Assembly (NCBI GenBank): GCA_941918925.1
Contig: OW799233.1
Coordinates: forward strand, 44,382,275-44,446,274
Source of the DNA: Phyto melanocephala
Lineage: Eukaryota; Arthropoda; Insecta; Diptera; Rhinophoridae
Direction: 5' to 3'
Length of the DNA: 64,000 bases
The position numbers were made by a program, and so were the translations under genes. Below, piece after piece: positions 34,070 to 47,200 of the stretch. Below the pieces are notes generated by a model, which was not told the origin of the DNA, did no database searches, and saw nothing but the letters and a program-made list of their open reading frames with translations. Position 1 is the stretch's first letter; the number at the start of each line of letters is the position of its first letter.

Positions 34070-34500
34070 GAAAAAAGTGGGCGTGGCACATCTATTTTCC
34101 GTTATAACAAAGACTTTGACCAAAAAGCCATATTTGCAAAATTTCAGAATCGTACATATAGTTTTGTCAGTTTTATTTCGTTTTAAATTTGAAATATTCA
34201 CTCTGCGGTATAAATTTTCGTACATTTTTATCTATTACTCTTTTCCTAATTCATAGATTTAAGCGATTTTCAGGGAAAAATATTCTTTTGACTTTATAAA
34301 TATATATTCGGAGTTTCATGACTCTACGTTTATGCGTCTGGACACAATTCAATTTTATTCGATGTGCGATGTGCTTCAAACGCATTAACGTAGAGCCATG
34401 AAATTTTGAATGTATATTTCCTGAGTAAAAAAATATTTTTCCCTGAAAATTGCTTAACCCTGCATTTACATATGAAAGTGATTTCATGAAATTTCTGAAT
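34070..34500 (-). repeat. HINE family B fragment (minus)
   Basis: It contains 'gtgggcgtggcacatctatt', 'gcggtataaattttcgtaca' and 'gtttcatgactctacgttta' in reverse orientation, as in 62880-63130. Both ends are missing. Confidence 0.6.
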
Positions 34501-34561
34501 ACGTATTATAAATAAAAACCTCTATAAAATAGTCCACTTTCATGTAAATTTCTTGTGCGTT

Positions 34562-35375
34562 TACACAGGATAGTATCATGAACCTCTTCGATGTCAGACT
34601 GTGTTGGATACCAGGGCACAATGGAATCGTAGGCAATGAAATTGCTGACGAACTTGCGCGCGGTGGATCGGCATTGGTTTCGACGAGCGAAGAGGACATG
34701 GTGAGACCTCCGTTAGCATACTATTTTGGGCGTATCAGGGCGTGGGTATCTGACAGGACCGATATGGCGTGGAGGGACAGAAGAGACTGCAGGGTGTCAA
34801 GGGCTTTATGGCCCGGGTTAAACTCAGCGGACTCTACGGTTCTTCTGGGCCTGGGTAGGGTATGTCTGAGGGCCACTATTGGGGTTTTAACGGGGCACTG
34901 TCCTGTGAGGGCTAGGATTAGTAAATGGGATCGCGACACTCCGGATTATTGTAGGATGTGTGAGGATGAGGAGGAGTTGGAAACTGTGGAACACATTGTC
35001 TGTCACTGCCCAAGGCTACATAATCACAGGCTAAAGTGGTTAGGTACACGATTCCACGATGAGTTGGGTGATGTTTCAAAGTGCAAGCTAGGGAACATTA
35101 TCGGATTCATCATGGGGATCGGGTGGCTGGTGAACATGCAATGGGGCTCGTAAAGAATATGTTTTTCTTTCTTCTATTTTATTTCCTACTAACTCTTTTT
35201 TATTTTTATTATTTTCTCTTTTACTATATCTTTGGAAACTTTCTCTCTCTCTCTCTTTTCTATCTTTAATACATGAAAGGGTAACGCAATGTACCTTATT
35301 GGTCTCCGAGTGTGGGTGTAGGAGGCAGATACTGCTTTCTGCATCCCCCTTTCCTACCTACCTACACAGGATAGT
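34562..35375 (+). mobile_element. 5'-truncated RNase H LINE with 13-bp TSD
   Basis: The body 34575-35362 is flanked by identical TACACAGGATAGT at 34562-34574 and 35363-35375. It ends in a CCTACCTACCTAC tail. The ORF 34578-35153 encodes the end of the polyprotein: the RNase H motif CWIPGHNGIVGNEIADELAR, then a C-x2-C...H...C knuckle (CRMCEDEEELETVEHIVCHC). It is inactive because it lacks RT. The sharp target duplication shows a recent target-primed insertion. Confidence 0.85.
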
Positions 35376-35779
35376 GAAATTTAATTTTTGCTATACATTT
35401 TACATTGATGAGTTTAATTTGCCTTTATTTTTATACTACCTTTAGAGTTATCAAGAATATTTCATACACAAATTTAAAAGGCAATAGTTGAAAAAAATCA
35501 TTTTTGTTAATTTTAAATAAAATTATTGTTTTAAAATTACAATAATATTATTCTTGATGTATATTTGAAGAATAAATATTATAAATATTTTCATTTACAC
35601 AAAAATAAAAAATATTTACAATTATTATTTTATCACAATCCTGTAAATTTGTACAAGTTTTATTAGTAGACAACAGTGTTTACCATTTGTCACTTTACTG
35701 TAAAATGAATGTGAGTGTGTTAGTGAAGAAGTGTGAGTGTATTGCGAATTTGATGAAATAACTTTCATGTGTAAATGCT

Positions 35780-36358
35780 GGGTAAATGAATGCATTAGGG
35801 AAGGAGTTATGGATCAAAATGTACGAAAATTTATGCGGCACAGTGTGTTTTTCGGTATATTTGAAATTTAAAACCTAATTAAACTGACAAAAATTAGGTG
35901 TAAGATTCTGAAATTTTGAAAACGCTGCTTTTTGGTAAAAAAGTCTTTGTACTAATGGAAAATAAATTAGACACGCCCACCGCCCACATAACGCTTTATC
36001 TCAAATTCATATAATTTCTCTATGAATAAAGATTTTGGAAGAATAAAGGACTAAATTTAAATATTTAAGTTGTTACTGTTAATAACTGTTAATAAAATTT
36101 AAAAGCTCATAAAACCGACAAAATAAGAGGTAAGGATTATAAAATTTCGTACATATAGCTTTCTAGTCATCGTTATACCAGAAAATGAAGGTGACACACA
36201 CGCCCACAAAGAAAGTGATATATATTTTAGTTGAAAGAGATTATTCCATAGCGATTACTGTTAATAACAAAATAATAAATTTTGTGCTATAAAAGTACGC
36301 ATAACTGGTGGAGGGTATAAAAAATTCGGCACAGCCGATTATAGTGCGCTTACTTGTT
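35780..36358 (+). mobile_element. HINE family B 3' half
   Basis: It starts mid-element ('gcattagggaaggagttatg') and runs to the hairpin 'attcggcacagccgattat' and 'agtgcgcttacttgttt'. The inner blocks 'cacgcccaccgcccacataa' are present. Confidence 0.65.
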
Positions 36359-36369
36359 TTATTTATTTT

Positions 36370-37005
36370 TTTCATCATTTTACCTAACCGAGCCTTAAAT
36401 TTAAAATATATAGTGTACTTTTTCATGGAATAACCCATACCACTAGATAGTAATGAAGTAGAAATATGGTACAACTAAATAAAAAATAAATAACAAGGAA
36501 TATTAAAGCCACAACGCAAATCATCCATCCATACTGGTAAAAGTTTACAGTTTGTTACCTATTTTTTATTAAGCAAGAATAAACTAAAAATTTCTTCATA
36601 TAGTTTTATACATACATAAGTACGTACATAGATAAAAACATGACTAAAATCTTTTTTCTGAAAAACAACAAAAAAAAAACAATATTTCATATCTATTTTA
36701 AATTATCGATAACGTTGTTGTTGTTGTTGTTTTTATTTTTGAAAAAATATTAACCTTATTAATACATTTAAAAATTGCTTAAGAATAAGGCCGTTAATGT
36801 TTTTTTTTATGTAAAAGTTTTTATAAATAATAAATAATTGTTATTTCTTGGCACTTCAATTATAGTTTATTTAATTTATTTTTTTTTTAATATTTGAACA
36901 TCAAAGTTTAGTATTTTTAATTTTCCTTTTTTAAAATAAGTTTTTATTTTTAAATTTTTGTAGATTTTTTTATGAATTACTTTAATTTTTTTTGTAATTT
37001 TATCA
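36370..37005. other. AT-rich intergenic DNA
   Basis: No gene is seen. A TATCGATA sequence (DRE-like) lies at about 36712-36719 next to a (GTT)n run; it is a possible promoter or insulator element but is isolated. Confidence 0.3.
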
Positions 37006-37136
37006 GGGGCCGAATTACGGCATTCGAAAGTGATCGAATTTGTAAAATTCTTATTAGAATCTCTATACCTAAAGCACAGCGAACTCGATCGTTCGAGTAA
37101 AATTTCGATCGTGATCGAATGCCGTAATTCGGCCCC
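37006..37136. mobile_element. 131-bp palindromic MITE
   Basis: It begins GGGGCCGAATTACGGCATTC and ends with the exact inverse; the short centre contains further diverged inverted words (gatcgaatt / aatttcgatc). It is probably a non-autonomous DNA transposon remnant. No target duplication is clear. Confidence 0.65.
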
Positions 37137-37269
37137 AGCTGTTACTCTTGTTTTCAATCCTTTAAGTAATTTAGAGTTTTTTTTATTAATATTTTTAAAC
37201 CGAAAGCCAATGTCATATGATATGTGAGTATTCACTCATAAAATGGTCTTTGTTTAAGGATATACTAAA

Positions 37270-37990
37270 AATTAGAGCTCGATAAAATGAGACTGTTATG
37301 GGCGACCGAAAAGATACGTTTTTGCAATTTTATTGTAGTTCTTGTTTTTTCTAGGATTATGAATTTAGATTTTAAAAATTTGGGACTATAGATACAAGTT
37401 GAAATTGAAAAAAAGTGATCAAGCAATAAGGTACTTTTAGCATTTTTATGGTACTTTTTGTATTTTATACGTTAACGAAGCCAGACTTAAGAAATAATGA
37501 CTTTTGATTAAAGTTAAGATTTAAAATATATTGTGCAATACAAAAGGTACTTTTTCACATTGGTTATTTTTTTTTTTACTTTTTGTACTATCTACGTTTG
37601 AGAAGCAAGATTTTTTAAATTAGGGACTAGATATTGATCCGAAGTAAGAAAATAAATGTTATGAACAACAAAAAGTGTACTTCCTGCAATTTTTTTGGTA
37701 CTTTTTGATATAAGACATGGGTGAAACCAAAGGTACGTTTCGCTTTTTTATTGTACTTTTTGTATTTTATACGTTTGTAAAAATGAATTTTTAAATTAGT
37801 GGCTGTAGACCCGAAGTGAGACTGAAAATGTTATGAGCGACTAACAAGGTCCTTTTGCTAAATTTTTGTGTTACCTCTTGTATTATTTATATATTAGACT
37901 ATGTATACACAGCATTTTTAAATTAGGTACAATGAATCCAAGATAAGCTTGAAAATGATAGAGAAGCATACAAATTTACTTTCTTATTTT
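37270..37990. repeat. Diverged tandem array, about 120-bp unit
   Basis: About six degraded units carry 'ggtactttttgtattttata' + 'cgtt', then 'aaattagggactatagatcc'-like and 'aaaatgttatgagcgac'-like blocks. Spacing is roughly 115-130 bp with one shorter unit. It is non-coding. Confidence 0.55.
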
Positions 37991-38439
37991 TATAGTCATT
38001 TTAGCATTTTCCTGAACATATAATTCTAAAATTTTGAAAATAAGAAGCATTGATTGGCTGAGAAAAAAGTTTAGGCGACATATGTCCTCACATTACCTAC
38101 CTTTCAATTTTAAAAATAAAATTAATTAGAGAAAATTGTTTTCATAAATATAACGAAAAATTATTTAGTAACTAAAAAAAGAATTTGAGTATCCAAAAAT
38201 ATCACTTTTATTGTTTGTTGATCGGGTATAGAGGTATTTTGGTTGGAAAAAAAAAATAGAAACGCAATAGGGTCATATTGTTAGAAATTTTTAAATTTAA
38301 TATCATTGTAAAAGCTGTTTTAGTTAAGCTTCAACAAATAGAATAAATGCAAATTATTGCAATATGTGAATTTGCATAATTTAGTGAAATTTTAAACTAA
38401 ATGGTTCATGGTATACATACTACTAATACTTTAAAAATA

Positions 38440-38715
38440 AGAAGGAAGCACCAGTGAATATCAGAACAGTTCGAAATAGGCTTTTAAAGCAAGGCAAAAA
38501 GAATATGCAAAAACGCCTAGACTTTAGCCACAAACATACTGTGACCAGACAAAACTAAATTAAATTTTTTTAAATTCTATTAAAACATTATGATAGTCGA
38601 CAAGACAATAATACACTAAAAATATCATAAAACAGGGCGGTGGGTTCATCATGTTTTGGGAATGTTTCTCCTCTTCTGGTGCGGTCCAATATATTGGATT
38701 GAGATGAGCGTTGTT
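38440..38715 (+). pseudogene. Tc1-type transposase relic
   Basis: One frame reads APVNIRTVRNRLLKQGKKNM then QKRLDFSHKHT; after a gap comes KQGGGFIMFWECFSSSGAVQ. This matches the Tc1 order ...KNM.ARL.FA.. and ..GGGSVMVWGCFS... . It has internal deletions and stops. Confidence 0.65.
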
Positions 38716-38849
38716 AATTTTATTGTCCATCTTGAAAATGCGTTTGTGAGAGGATAAGAAGACAAATTTTTTATGATGTAAAATAAAAGTTTTTGTTGTT
38801 TTAAAGACAATAGTGAGAGAAAAAGTTTTGTGCGAAGAGTTGTTTAAAA

Positions 38850-39200
38850 AGTAAGAGTGATATCTATATATCAATATATAATCGACAGTGCCGAATCTGA
38901 TATGCTTCAACACCTTGTAGGGATATACATAGGTATAATTTTTGATTTTAGTAAACTGTATAATACTTGTTAAGTCCATATTGATGGGGTTAAGAAATTA
39001 AGTTCCGCCTATTAGATTTAGACGCCACATTGGATTTTACACTTTTTTAATAGTTGACTGTTTTATAATGGTAAATCCCTTTAATTTGATACCAATATTG
39101 AAGGGGTTCAAGAAGTTACATTTTAAAATACCAAATTTGGCCCATATACATATATAAATTTAGTGTCCGCCATTTTGTAGTGGCGGTATTCATGGATTTA
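38850..39200 (+). repeat. HINE-like family C copy
   Basis: It starts 'agagtgatatctatata' and has 'cgacagtgccgaatctgata', then 'gacgccacattggattttac' and 'ccgccattttgtagtggcgg', paralleling 10662-11047. The hairpin is partly lost. Confidence 0.55.
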
Positions 39201-39292
39201 AATTTTTAGTGTATTATATTGCGCTAGTCAAGCACTTTAATTTTATCCCGATTGTCGAGAAGCAGAAAAAATCGATTTTGGTTTGTAAATTT

Positions 39293-39514
39293 TGGGAATA
39301 CCTAGGTAGGTAGGAAGGTAGAACAGGCAACTGTTGGCAAGCTCACTTGAGCCCATTATATTGATCCCTTTGTGATACCTGGATAGAAAGTACAAAAACA
39401 AGAAAAAGAGAAGCATACCAGTCCAGTCTCTGGCGGAAATCGAACCCGCAATTACCAAGACTAGCAGACCAGCACACTACTGACTAGTCCACCGGAACAA
39501 CCTGGAAATACCTA
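39293..39514 (-). mobile_element. tRNA-derived SINE with target duplication
   Basis: The body is 39502 down to 39305, about 198 bp. Near the 5' end is an A-box-like TGGACTAGTCAG. About 50 nt later comes a B box GGGTTCGATTTCC, so the head looks like a tRNA. The 3' end is CCTTCCTACCTACCTA. The flanks TGGGAATACCTA (39293-39304) and TGGAAATACCTA (39503-39514) form a 12-bp target duplication with one mismatch. Confidence 0.7.
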
Positions 39515-39734
39515 CATATGTACATATATATACTATTTAATGAATATATGTACTATTTAATGAAAAAATTTTTCCTATACATATCTTTACAGATTAGTTT
39601 TTTCTCGAAAAATGTTCATAAATATCTTTAGAGCCATATCATATTCCCAAATAGTAACAAAGGTGTTCAGAAATTATTTTAGTGCTAACAAATATTAATT
39701 TTTTTTTTGTTAAAAATATGGGTAAAAACAGAAG

Positions 39735-39965
39735 CAGTCGAATTGGATTTCAATAGCGATTCATTCTCGGATATTTCCACAAGATTGATACCAGAAACAG
39801 GTAGATGCAACTATGTTTGATTCTAAAAATTGATTTTAATCAACACACGGATATAATGACATTGCTCAATCGACTCCTTCATTCATAAGCTTTCAGAAAT
39901 TATACACTTTATGGGATCGGAAATAAATATTGTACAAATTACAAACGGAATGACGAAGAGTGTTA
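39735..39965 (+). repeat. HINE family A 3' fragment
   Basis: It contains 'caatagcgattcattctcgg', 'ttgataccag', 'aatcgactccttcattcata' and 'acaaattacaaacggaatga'; both ends are missing. Confidence 0.55.
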
Positions 39966-40264
39966 TAAATTTGAATAAACAAAAACATTATTTTTAATCT
40001 ATGTATGTATGTATGTATATAGTAGGGATATATGTACATATATACATAAGCAATAAAACTTTTTTACAGCAATAAAAACTGCATCTTTAGATTTTCGATA
40101 TCGTTAAAAAAGGTTCCACGTCAAATGCAATTAAGTTTGGGATCAGTATGATCTAAAATATTTTCTTTATAAATTCATTAAATGATAAATAAATTATATA
40201 AATTATATATAATTACATTAGGAAATGTAAATAGTTTAATAATTATAAAATAAAAAAATTTGAA

Positions 40265-40525
40265 AAAATAAAAAAAATCTTAAAGGGATTTCAGAAATCG
40301 GCTTTGACGCGGAACGTTTTTGTTCCGAAATGACCTAAGGAAACATTTTTCGGTTTCAGCACAACATCGGCTACAGCGTGGTTATAGGGCCTTATTTCGG
40401 TTGTACCCGTAATATACCTACATGACTTTTAAAAAGGTTAAAAAATTAAGATCCGTTAATTATAATTGGCCTTTGTGGCTTTATATTACGGAATTGGAAT
40501 AAATAAATAAATAAATAAATAAATT
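40265..40525 (+). mobile_element. LINE 3' end with (TAAA)n tail
   Basis: It ends 'ttggcctttgtggctttata' 'ttacggaattgg' followed by six TAAA units. It is the same type of end as 13078-13188. The upstream part (cggctttgacgcggaacg...) is probably its 3' UTR. It has no coding part. Confidence 0.5.
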
Positions 40526-43500
40526 TTTACCAAATTTATAATAAAAAAAATAATCTTAAATGCATTTAAGTTTTACAAGTCATTTAAATCAAATGTAAGA
40601 TGTACATACCTACATACATATCCAGTTAGGTATATCTATGTATATGTATGTAAAATGCGTTAAGTAAAATGTTAAATGTAATTAAATGAAATACCTAATT
40701 TTATTATGAAAATTTAGGTATGAATTACAGGAGGTGAAAATGTAATTTCTTATTTAGCAATTATCTCACAACCCTTACACGTAGAACAAACATTTCAAAT
40801 AAATAATCAGCTGATTAAATGATTAGATGATTTTTTTAACAGATAGGTACTAAACTTTTTAGTATAAAGCAAAAAAAATTTTGTTTTTTTTTTTAATAAT
40901 TCTTTTTTTATTTGCAATTAAAAAAGGTAGAGGTTGGTGCAACTTTCTAATAACATAAATACCTACATACTCAATAAAAAAAACTACATGAACTTTTTTT
41001 ACGTTAAAAAGCACTTAACCATAATAGACTGAAAAAGTTAAACTCAAACTATTAAATTTTTTAATGAAATACCTACTAAAAAATTAAAACTTTTGTCCAA
41101 CAAGTCAGTTATATTAGTTTTTCAAGAAAGAATTAAAACATAAATTCTAAAACATACAGCTGCGAAACCAACAACACACTTTTTTAAACGAATACGATTT
41201 ATTATCGATTTTTATAGAACACAAAAAAATCCAGCCGTCTCACTAGATTAACAATAAAAAGTGAAAAAATCTTTTATTTTTGCATAACTTATTTACGCAC
41301 TTATTTGTAAAAAATTTTGAAATTCGTTTAGTGTTTGCATTTATTTCGTTATTTCTTGTTTGATATAGATTTTTTTTCTAAATTAAAAATAAAATTATTT
41401 TAACACCGTCAGCCACACAAGGAATTGCTATTTTTTTACTTTTTTCTTTTACGAGTTATTCTTATTTTTTCGTTTAATGCAATTTTATTTTCATTATCTT
41501 CCTTTTTTGCTATTCTATTCTCTTGTGCACTTTTTGTTTCCGAAAAAAACTCACTGTATTTTTTATTTATTTTTGCATCCGCCCAATTAGCATTCGATTT
41601 TGTTTAACTCTCTGTGTTCGTTCTCTTTTTGTTTCTAGTTTTTCTTTATTTTTCGGACTTTGTCTTTTTCACACAATTTTTTAATCACTTTTTTTGTTTT
41701 TACCAATGAAAAAAAGGTATTTATTTTACATTAAAAAAAAACTACATATTTTTAAAGATTTGTACGTATATTTTTCAATATTAAAAGAATATTCAGCCGG
41801 GAATAGACAAAATGGCGACGTTTTTGCTCGTCTTATTTCGTTAAAAAATATCTTGGTTCTTTTTTCTAATTCAACTTGTTTAATTCACCTATATTCTTTA
41901 CTTCGTGATATTATAATTTGTTTTAATGTTAATACATTTTTATAACTTTTTATTACTCTAATTGGTTTCTTACTTTTTCAATTGATTTAATGTATATTTA
42001 ATATATTAATATCCCAAAAAGTCGTTTTTCCGTGCTTTGAGATTTTACATCGACACTTTTCGGGAATTTGCAAAAATTCTTCTCTTGCCGAATAAATTTT
42101 CAAACAGTTGTTAGTTTGCGGATGTTTTTGGTACTTAATGTTATAGTACTAAAAAACCGTAGCTTTCGGAATGAATGACAACGAACATAATTACACTGAA
42201 AAGAAGTTACTATTCTTCAAGGAAGTTGTTATTGTATAAGAAAATATATTTAGGGATGTTTTAAATTATTAATTTAACTATCTAATTTAAAGCGTATTTA
42301 TGTTTTCTAATATTGATTACAAAACTCCAGTTGGGTTTTTTGTGTCCTATTAATATAATATGCAAATTATTTACTTTGTATATCCCTACCGATATAAGAA
42401 AATTTTTCTTAAATAAATGCTCACAAAGCCTTCCATTATAAAAAAAATATAATTTTCAACATGTCTGCAACTTAAAAGAATGTTTTTAATATTACTTTTT
42501 ATTTTTATATTATAAAACTAATATTTTTTTATTATTGAACTTAATTTTTCTTTAATGAATATTATTTTAACAGCATGTTAATTATATGTAGTTGTGCTTT
42601 TTAAACCCTTATAAGCCACAGATCTAAAATCAAAATTAAAGAACAAGATACTTATTTACTGAATCTGCATTCTATCGAACTATGATTGTCTACTCACAAA
42701 AGTCTGCTAAAACTCACTCAAAAAATTACCAGTGGAATCAAATAAAAATTTTATAATAAAACACAATCTACCTTTTTAGAATTTTACAAATTTTCTTTAA
42801 CTAAAGGCGATTTCAGGAAATCAGCTGACAACATCCATAAAAAAAAACACGATACAAACAGAGTTTGTCAAAACACAAAAAAAAAAAATAAATTTACAAG
42901 AAAATTTTTAATATAAATGAGTATTTTTAATATATTATGTATAAAAATTGCTGCTTTTTATATCAGTATTCGTAATTTTTGCATACCATAATTTAAATGT
43001 ATTTTTGCTACATTCTTTTATATGGAATGATTTGTTTTAAATATACCATTACCATATACTATTCCTTTCTAAAATCTTTGTTTCCCAACGATTATATGAA
43101 CGGCAATGCCTTGGCTGGGTAACATAAAAAATATTCATCACATCGTGGTCAACGATTAAATATGTGATTATATACAAAAATAAATTTTATTAAACTATTA
43201 TGCAAGACATATTTATACATCATGTAGTCTTGTTTCACCAGCTAATTTTTCGTTATGCCTGTTTTTTAAATATTCGCCAAGCTTAGAAAAAAATTCTTCT
43301 CTCATTTATTTCAAATATCAAACTTCATGATAAATTCTCCTTGACTATTATTATTAAAAACTCTCAGTGCTTTCATTGTTTTTTAGAAGGTTACATGCAT
43401 TTCACTTGTAAATTTGTATACAAAAAAATTTAGGTGATTAGCTATATTTTTTTCTTATAATTTTTTAATCACGAGTTGTATAGTTAGTTGGTACTTGGTA

Positions 43501-44209
43501 TAGAGAGAGGCAACTTAACTTGGCAGTCAAATAGACACAAACCTAATCTTATTGTACAAAAAAAAAAACGTTTTTTTCAGTGTTCATTACTGACTTCTAA
43601 GACATTGGCAACCTCTTTAAATATTTTTACTTTTATTCTGACATTTTGAGCAAGTATGAATGATGAAAAAAGATAAAATAGCGAAAGGCAAGAAAACGAC
43701 GTACGTGTACTCTAAATTTTTTCTTTATTATTAATTTTTTAAAAAATTTTGGCTTTTAAATTTATGAATTATCTTAAACACTAGTAAATTTAAGTAGCCC
43801 ATAATAAAACAACATTGTGTTAAAACCACATAAGAAGTAAATAATTTTAAACATTTTCTAACAGTGATTTATGATTGAAGAAATCCGATAAAAATAGCAA
43901 AAAAATTTTTTTTTAATTATATTTGTTTTAAATATATATAAGTATATACAAATATATATAATTTTATTAATAGCTATAATCTTAATTTATTTATTTTTTT
44001 AACACTTATCTGTTATCAATATTTGCTATTTTTTTCTATTGGAAAGAGTTATAAGTAGGTATTAGGACAATTAACTAAAAGTGCAACAAAAGCACAAAAT
44101 TTTTAATTCTTAAAAAAAAAAAAAAATTATATAGACACTTGGAAACAAAATTAATATCTTCTTGGTGACGATCAGCCAGTGGGCTGTATATGTTAACAGT
44201 AGCAACATA
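40526..44209. other. Intergenic region between faf and Hrd1
   Basis: It is AT-rich. The pyrimidine-rich stretch 41400-42130 reads on the minus strand as A/CAA-rich leader-like sequence, with a gtgagt donor-like site near 41553; it could be a distal faf 5' UTR exon. A degraded copy of the CAAGGCATAT MITE is at about 43205-43340. The Hrd1 promoter and 5' UTR should lie in 43600-44209, but I see no clear TATA or Inr. Confidence 0.35.
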
Positions 44210-47200
44210 ATGCAACTTTTGCTGTCCACAATATGTTTGGGCCTGACCAGTGTAGTAATTGGTAATGCCTGGTATCAGAAGAAACAATTCTATCCAGCCG
44301 TTGTTTATATCACCAAATCGAATGCATCCATGGCGGTAAGTACGGTTATAGAATTATTTAAATGTATGATATCATAGATTAAATGAAATGATAAATCATT
44401 TCAGGTAATTTACATACAATTTTTTGCAATTGTTTTTATGTTTGGAAAGTTACTACGCAAGGTAAGTTTTTTTTGTCTAACTAATCTAATTTACAATTTT
44501 TTATTAATCATTTAACGTATTTTCAATAAATAGATATTTTTGGGTACTTTAAGAGCAGCTGAGTTTGAACATTTATTGGAACGTTTTTGGTATGCCATTA
44601 CGGAAACATGTTTGGCTTTTACTGTGTTTCGTGATGATTTTAATCCAAGATTTGTGGCTTTATTTACGGTATTATTGTTTCTCAAATCATTCCATTGGCT
44701 GGCCGAGGAACGTGTTGATTTTGTAAGTAATTACATACAAACAAAAATATAAACACAATTGTGTTTTTTACTGAGAGTTGAATTAGGTATATCAATATTT
44801 TATGTTGTGTTTTGAGATATTCACAGATAAGTACTGAAGGGTTATCTTTTTAGTGTTTTCAATTCTGCCGGTCTATAAATGTTTAAAGGTGTTAAATATT
44901 TGTCATTTATTTAGTGAAAGGATTGCCCAAAAAAATATGGATCCTTTGACAACCGAAGAACTCGTCCATTTGTCAAAACTTACTGTAAAAGTGGTTAAAA
45001 CGTGGCTTCCAGCATTATTTTCGAAAAAAAAACTGCCCAATGGTACCCCTACACCGAAATGCGCACTAAACAGTCACTTTTCCCGGATGAAATGGCCCAT
45101 ATGTGAAAATTTTGTAATCAGCGAGTGAGAAAAAAGCTTTATCGCTAAACAAAATTTTGTTCGAAAAATCATCATTGAAAACATGTTGCATTAGCCACGT
45201 TTAAATTCCACTTTTGTTATAAACGTTTTTACGCTTCAGTTGTTAAACGATCCATATTCAATACCTTTAACTTAATAAATAACACTTCAGGGGCTCAATT
45301 CTCGTTCTGTGAAACTGTGAAATGAAACAGTTTTTGTATAGCAAAGGGTATGGTGGCACCATACCACCAGTTTTAAATCACTAAATTTATAACCCTTTAT
45401 ATTAAACTGAAGATTGTTTCTGACATATGTGTACGTACAAGGTTTTTGTTCATTATGTTTTTTTTTTATTATTATTAATTTATTTTTTTTGTTTGTGATT
45501 TATTTTTATATTTAGTGCACAAATACTAAAAAGTCAGACCAAATGTTATAATTAAAGTTTAATCGTTATATATTTACGTTTTCATATAATTTCTTTAGGC
45601 TTACCATTTTAGTACAATAAGTGCTACATTTTTGAATTTTTTTAAATAGACAATAAGAGCTTTTAAAAGATTTATATGTGCTATTTGAAGGAATTTCAAT
45701 TGCAGCTAAAGTAGTTTTTTATTATTTTTGTTTTATTGTTTTCCTGTTACAAATTTAACAGAAACAAGTTATTTTCTCTTAATGCAATTTGCAGATGGAA
45801 CGATCTCCAGTTTTAGGCTGGCTTTTTCATGTACGTGTTGCCAGTCTTCTTGTGGTCTTAGGTACTTTGGATTACATGCTACTCATGCATGCCTACAATT
45901 CAACATTGGCCCGCGGTCCTACTGTACAGCTTGTATTTGGTTTTGAGTATGCCATACTTTTGACAGTTGTCGCTAGTACCGCAATTAAATATGTATTACA
46001 TGCCGCTGAAATGCGTACCGATACTCCCTGGGAAAATAAAGCCGTCTTTCTGTTGTACACTGAACTATTTATTGGTTTTATCAAAGTCATATTGTACGTG
46101 CTCTTTGTGGTTATAATGGCCAAATTTTATGCCCTGCCCATGTTTGTATTCCGGCCAATGTTCTTTACGATACGAAACTTTAAGAAGGCTCTCAGTGATG
46201 TCATTATGTCTCGACGAGCCATACGTAATATGAATACTCTATATCCAGATGCTACACCTGAGGAGTTACGTTTATCGGATAATATTTGTATTATTTGCCG
46301 TGAGGATATGGTAAATCATTCAAAGAAATTGCCTTGTGGTCATATATTTCATACGATTTGTTTGAGGTCATGGTTTCAAAGACAACAGACATGTCCCACT
46401 TGTCGTTTGAATATACTTCGTGCGCCTGCAACGAATTCAACGGCTCTGCCGAGACCAGATGAAAATAATGTGAATGCTGCTAATGCTGCTGCAGGAACCG
46501 CAGCAGCAGGAGGGATAAATCCGGGTGCATCAACAGCGGCAAATGCTCAATTACCAAATGCAAATGCAGCTGGTAGAGATAATCCTATTGGCACAAATAT
46601 TTTTGAGCAGTTTGGTAAGCAAAATAAAATGAAAATTTAAGACAAAAATAAATAAAGATATGATTTAACCAATATTAACGTTTTCTCATTAAAGCCGGTT
46701 TACCAACCCCACCGCCTAATTTGGCTGGTTCTGGAGGAAATAGTTTACCGAACTTCACTGGTCTACCCATGATGCCGCCACCATTCATGTTGCCACCACC
46801 ATTTCCATTTATTGCTCCCTATGCTGTACCTCCACCGCCCATGCCACCAGATTTAACCAACTTCACTGATGATGAACTTAAAGCTTTGGAAGGTAATGAA
46901 AGAAAGAACATAGAAGAACGGATAAAGGTAAATAGTAGAGTTTACCGTAATATGTCAAACAAAATTAATTTGTTTTTTTTTCCTAAAGCTTTTGCGTAAT
47001 ATACAGCTAATGCTGGATGCAGCTAATATTTTAATGAATAACTATCAAATAGTAGCTGCTCGTACGCAGAGCATAAACCCAATGCCAGCTACAACTAGAC
47101 AACAGCAGACTGCAGAAGCAGTTGCTTCAGACACCACTTCAGCAAGCAGTATAGAAAAACCAACTACATCTGCTCATGCAACCACTGATACAGCTAAAAC

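Noticed and set aside
44162..44209. Longer N-terminus for Hrd1 from the first ATG at 44162
   Set aside because: Homologues begin MQLLLST; the extra 16 residues are not conserved and would remove the start of the first membrane segment.
44853..45128. Plus-strand ORF of 91 aa in Hrd1 intron 3
   Set aside because: It is better explained as the reverse of a mariner-like relic; it has no splice fit to Hrd1.
45893..46123. Minus-strand ORF of 76 aa
   Set aside because: It is antisense to Hrd1 exon 4.
46721..46999. Separate proline-rich gene
   Set aside because: It is Hrd1 exon 5; the frame joins exon 4 at G+CC and exon 6 at AAG|CTT.
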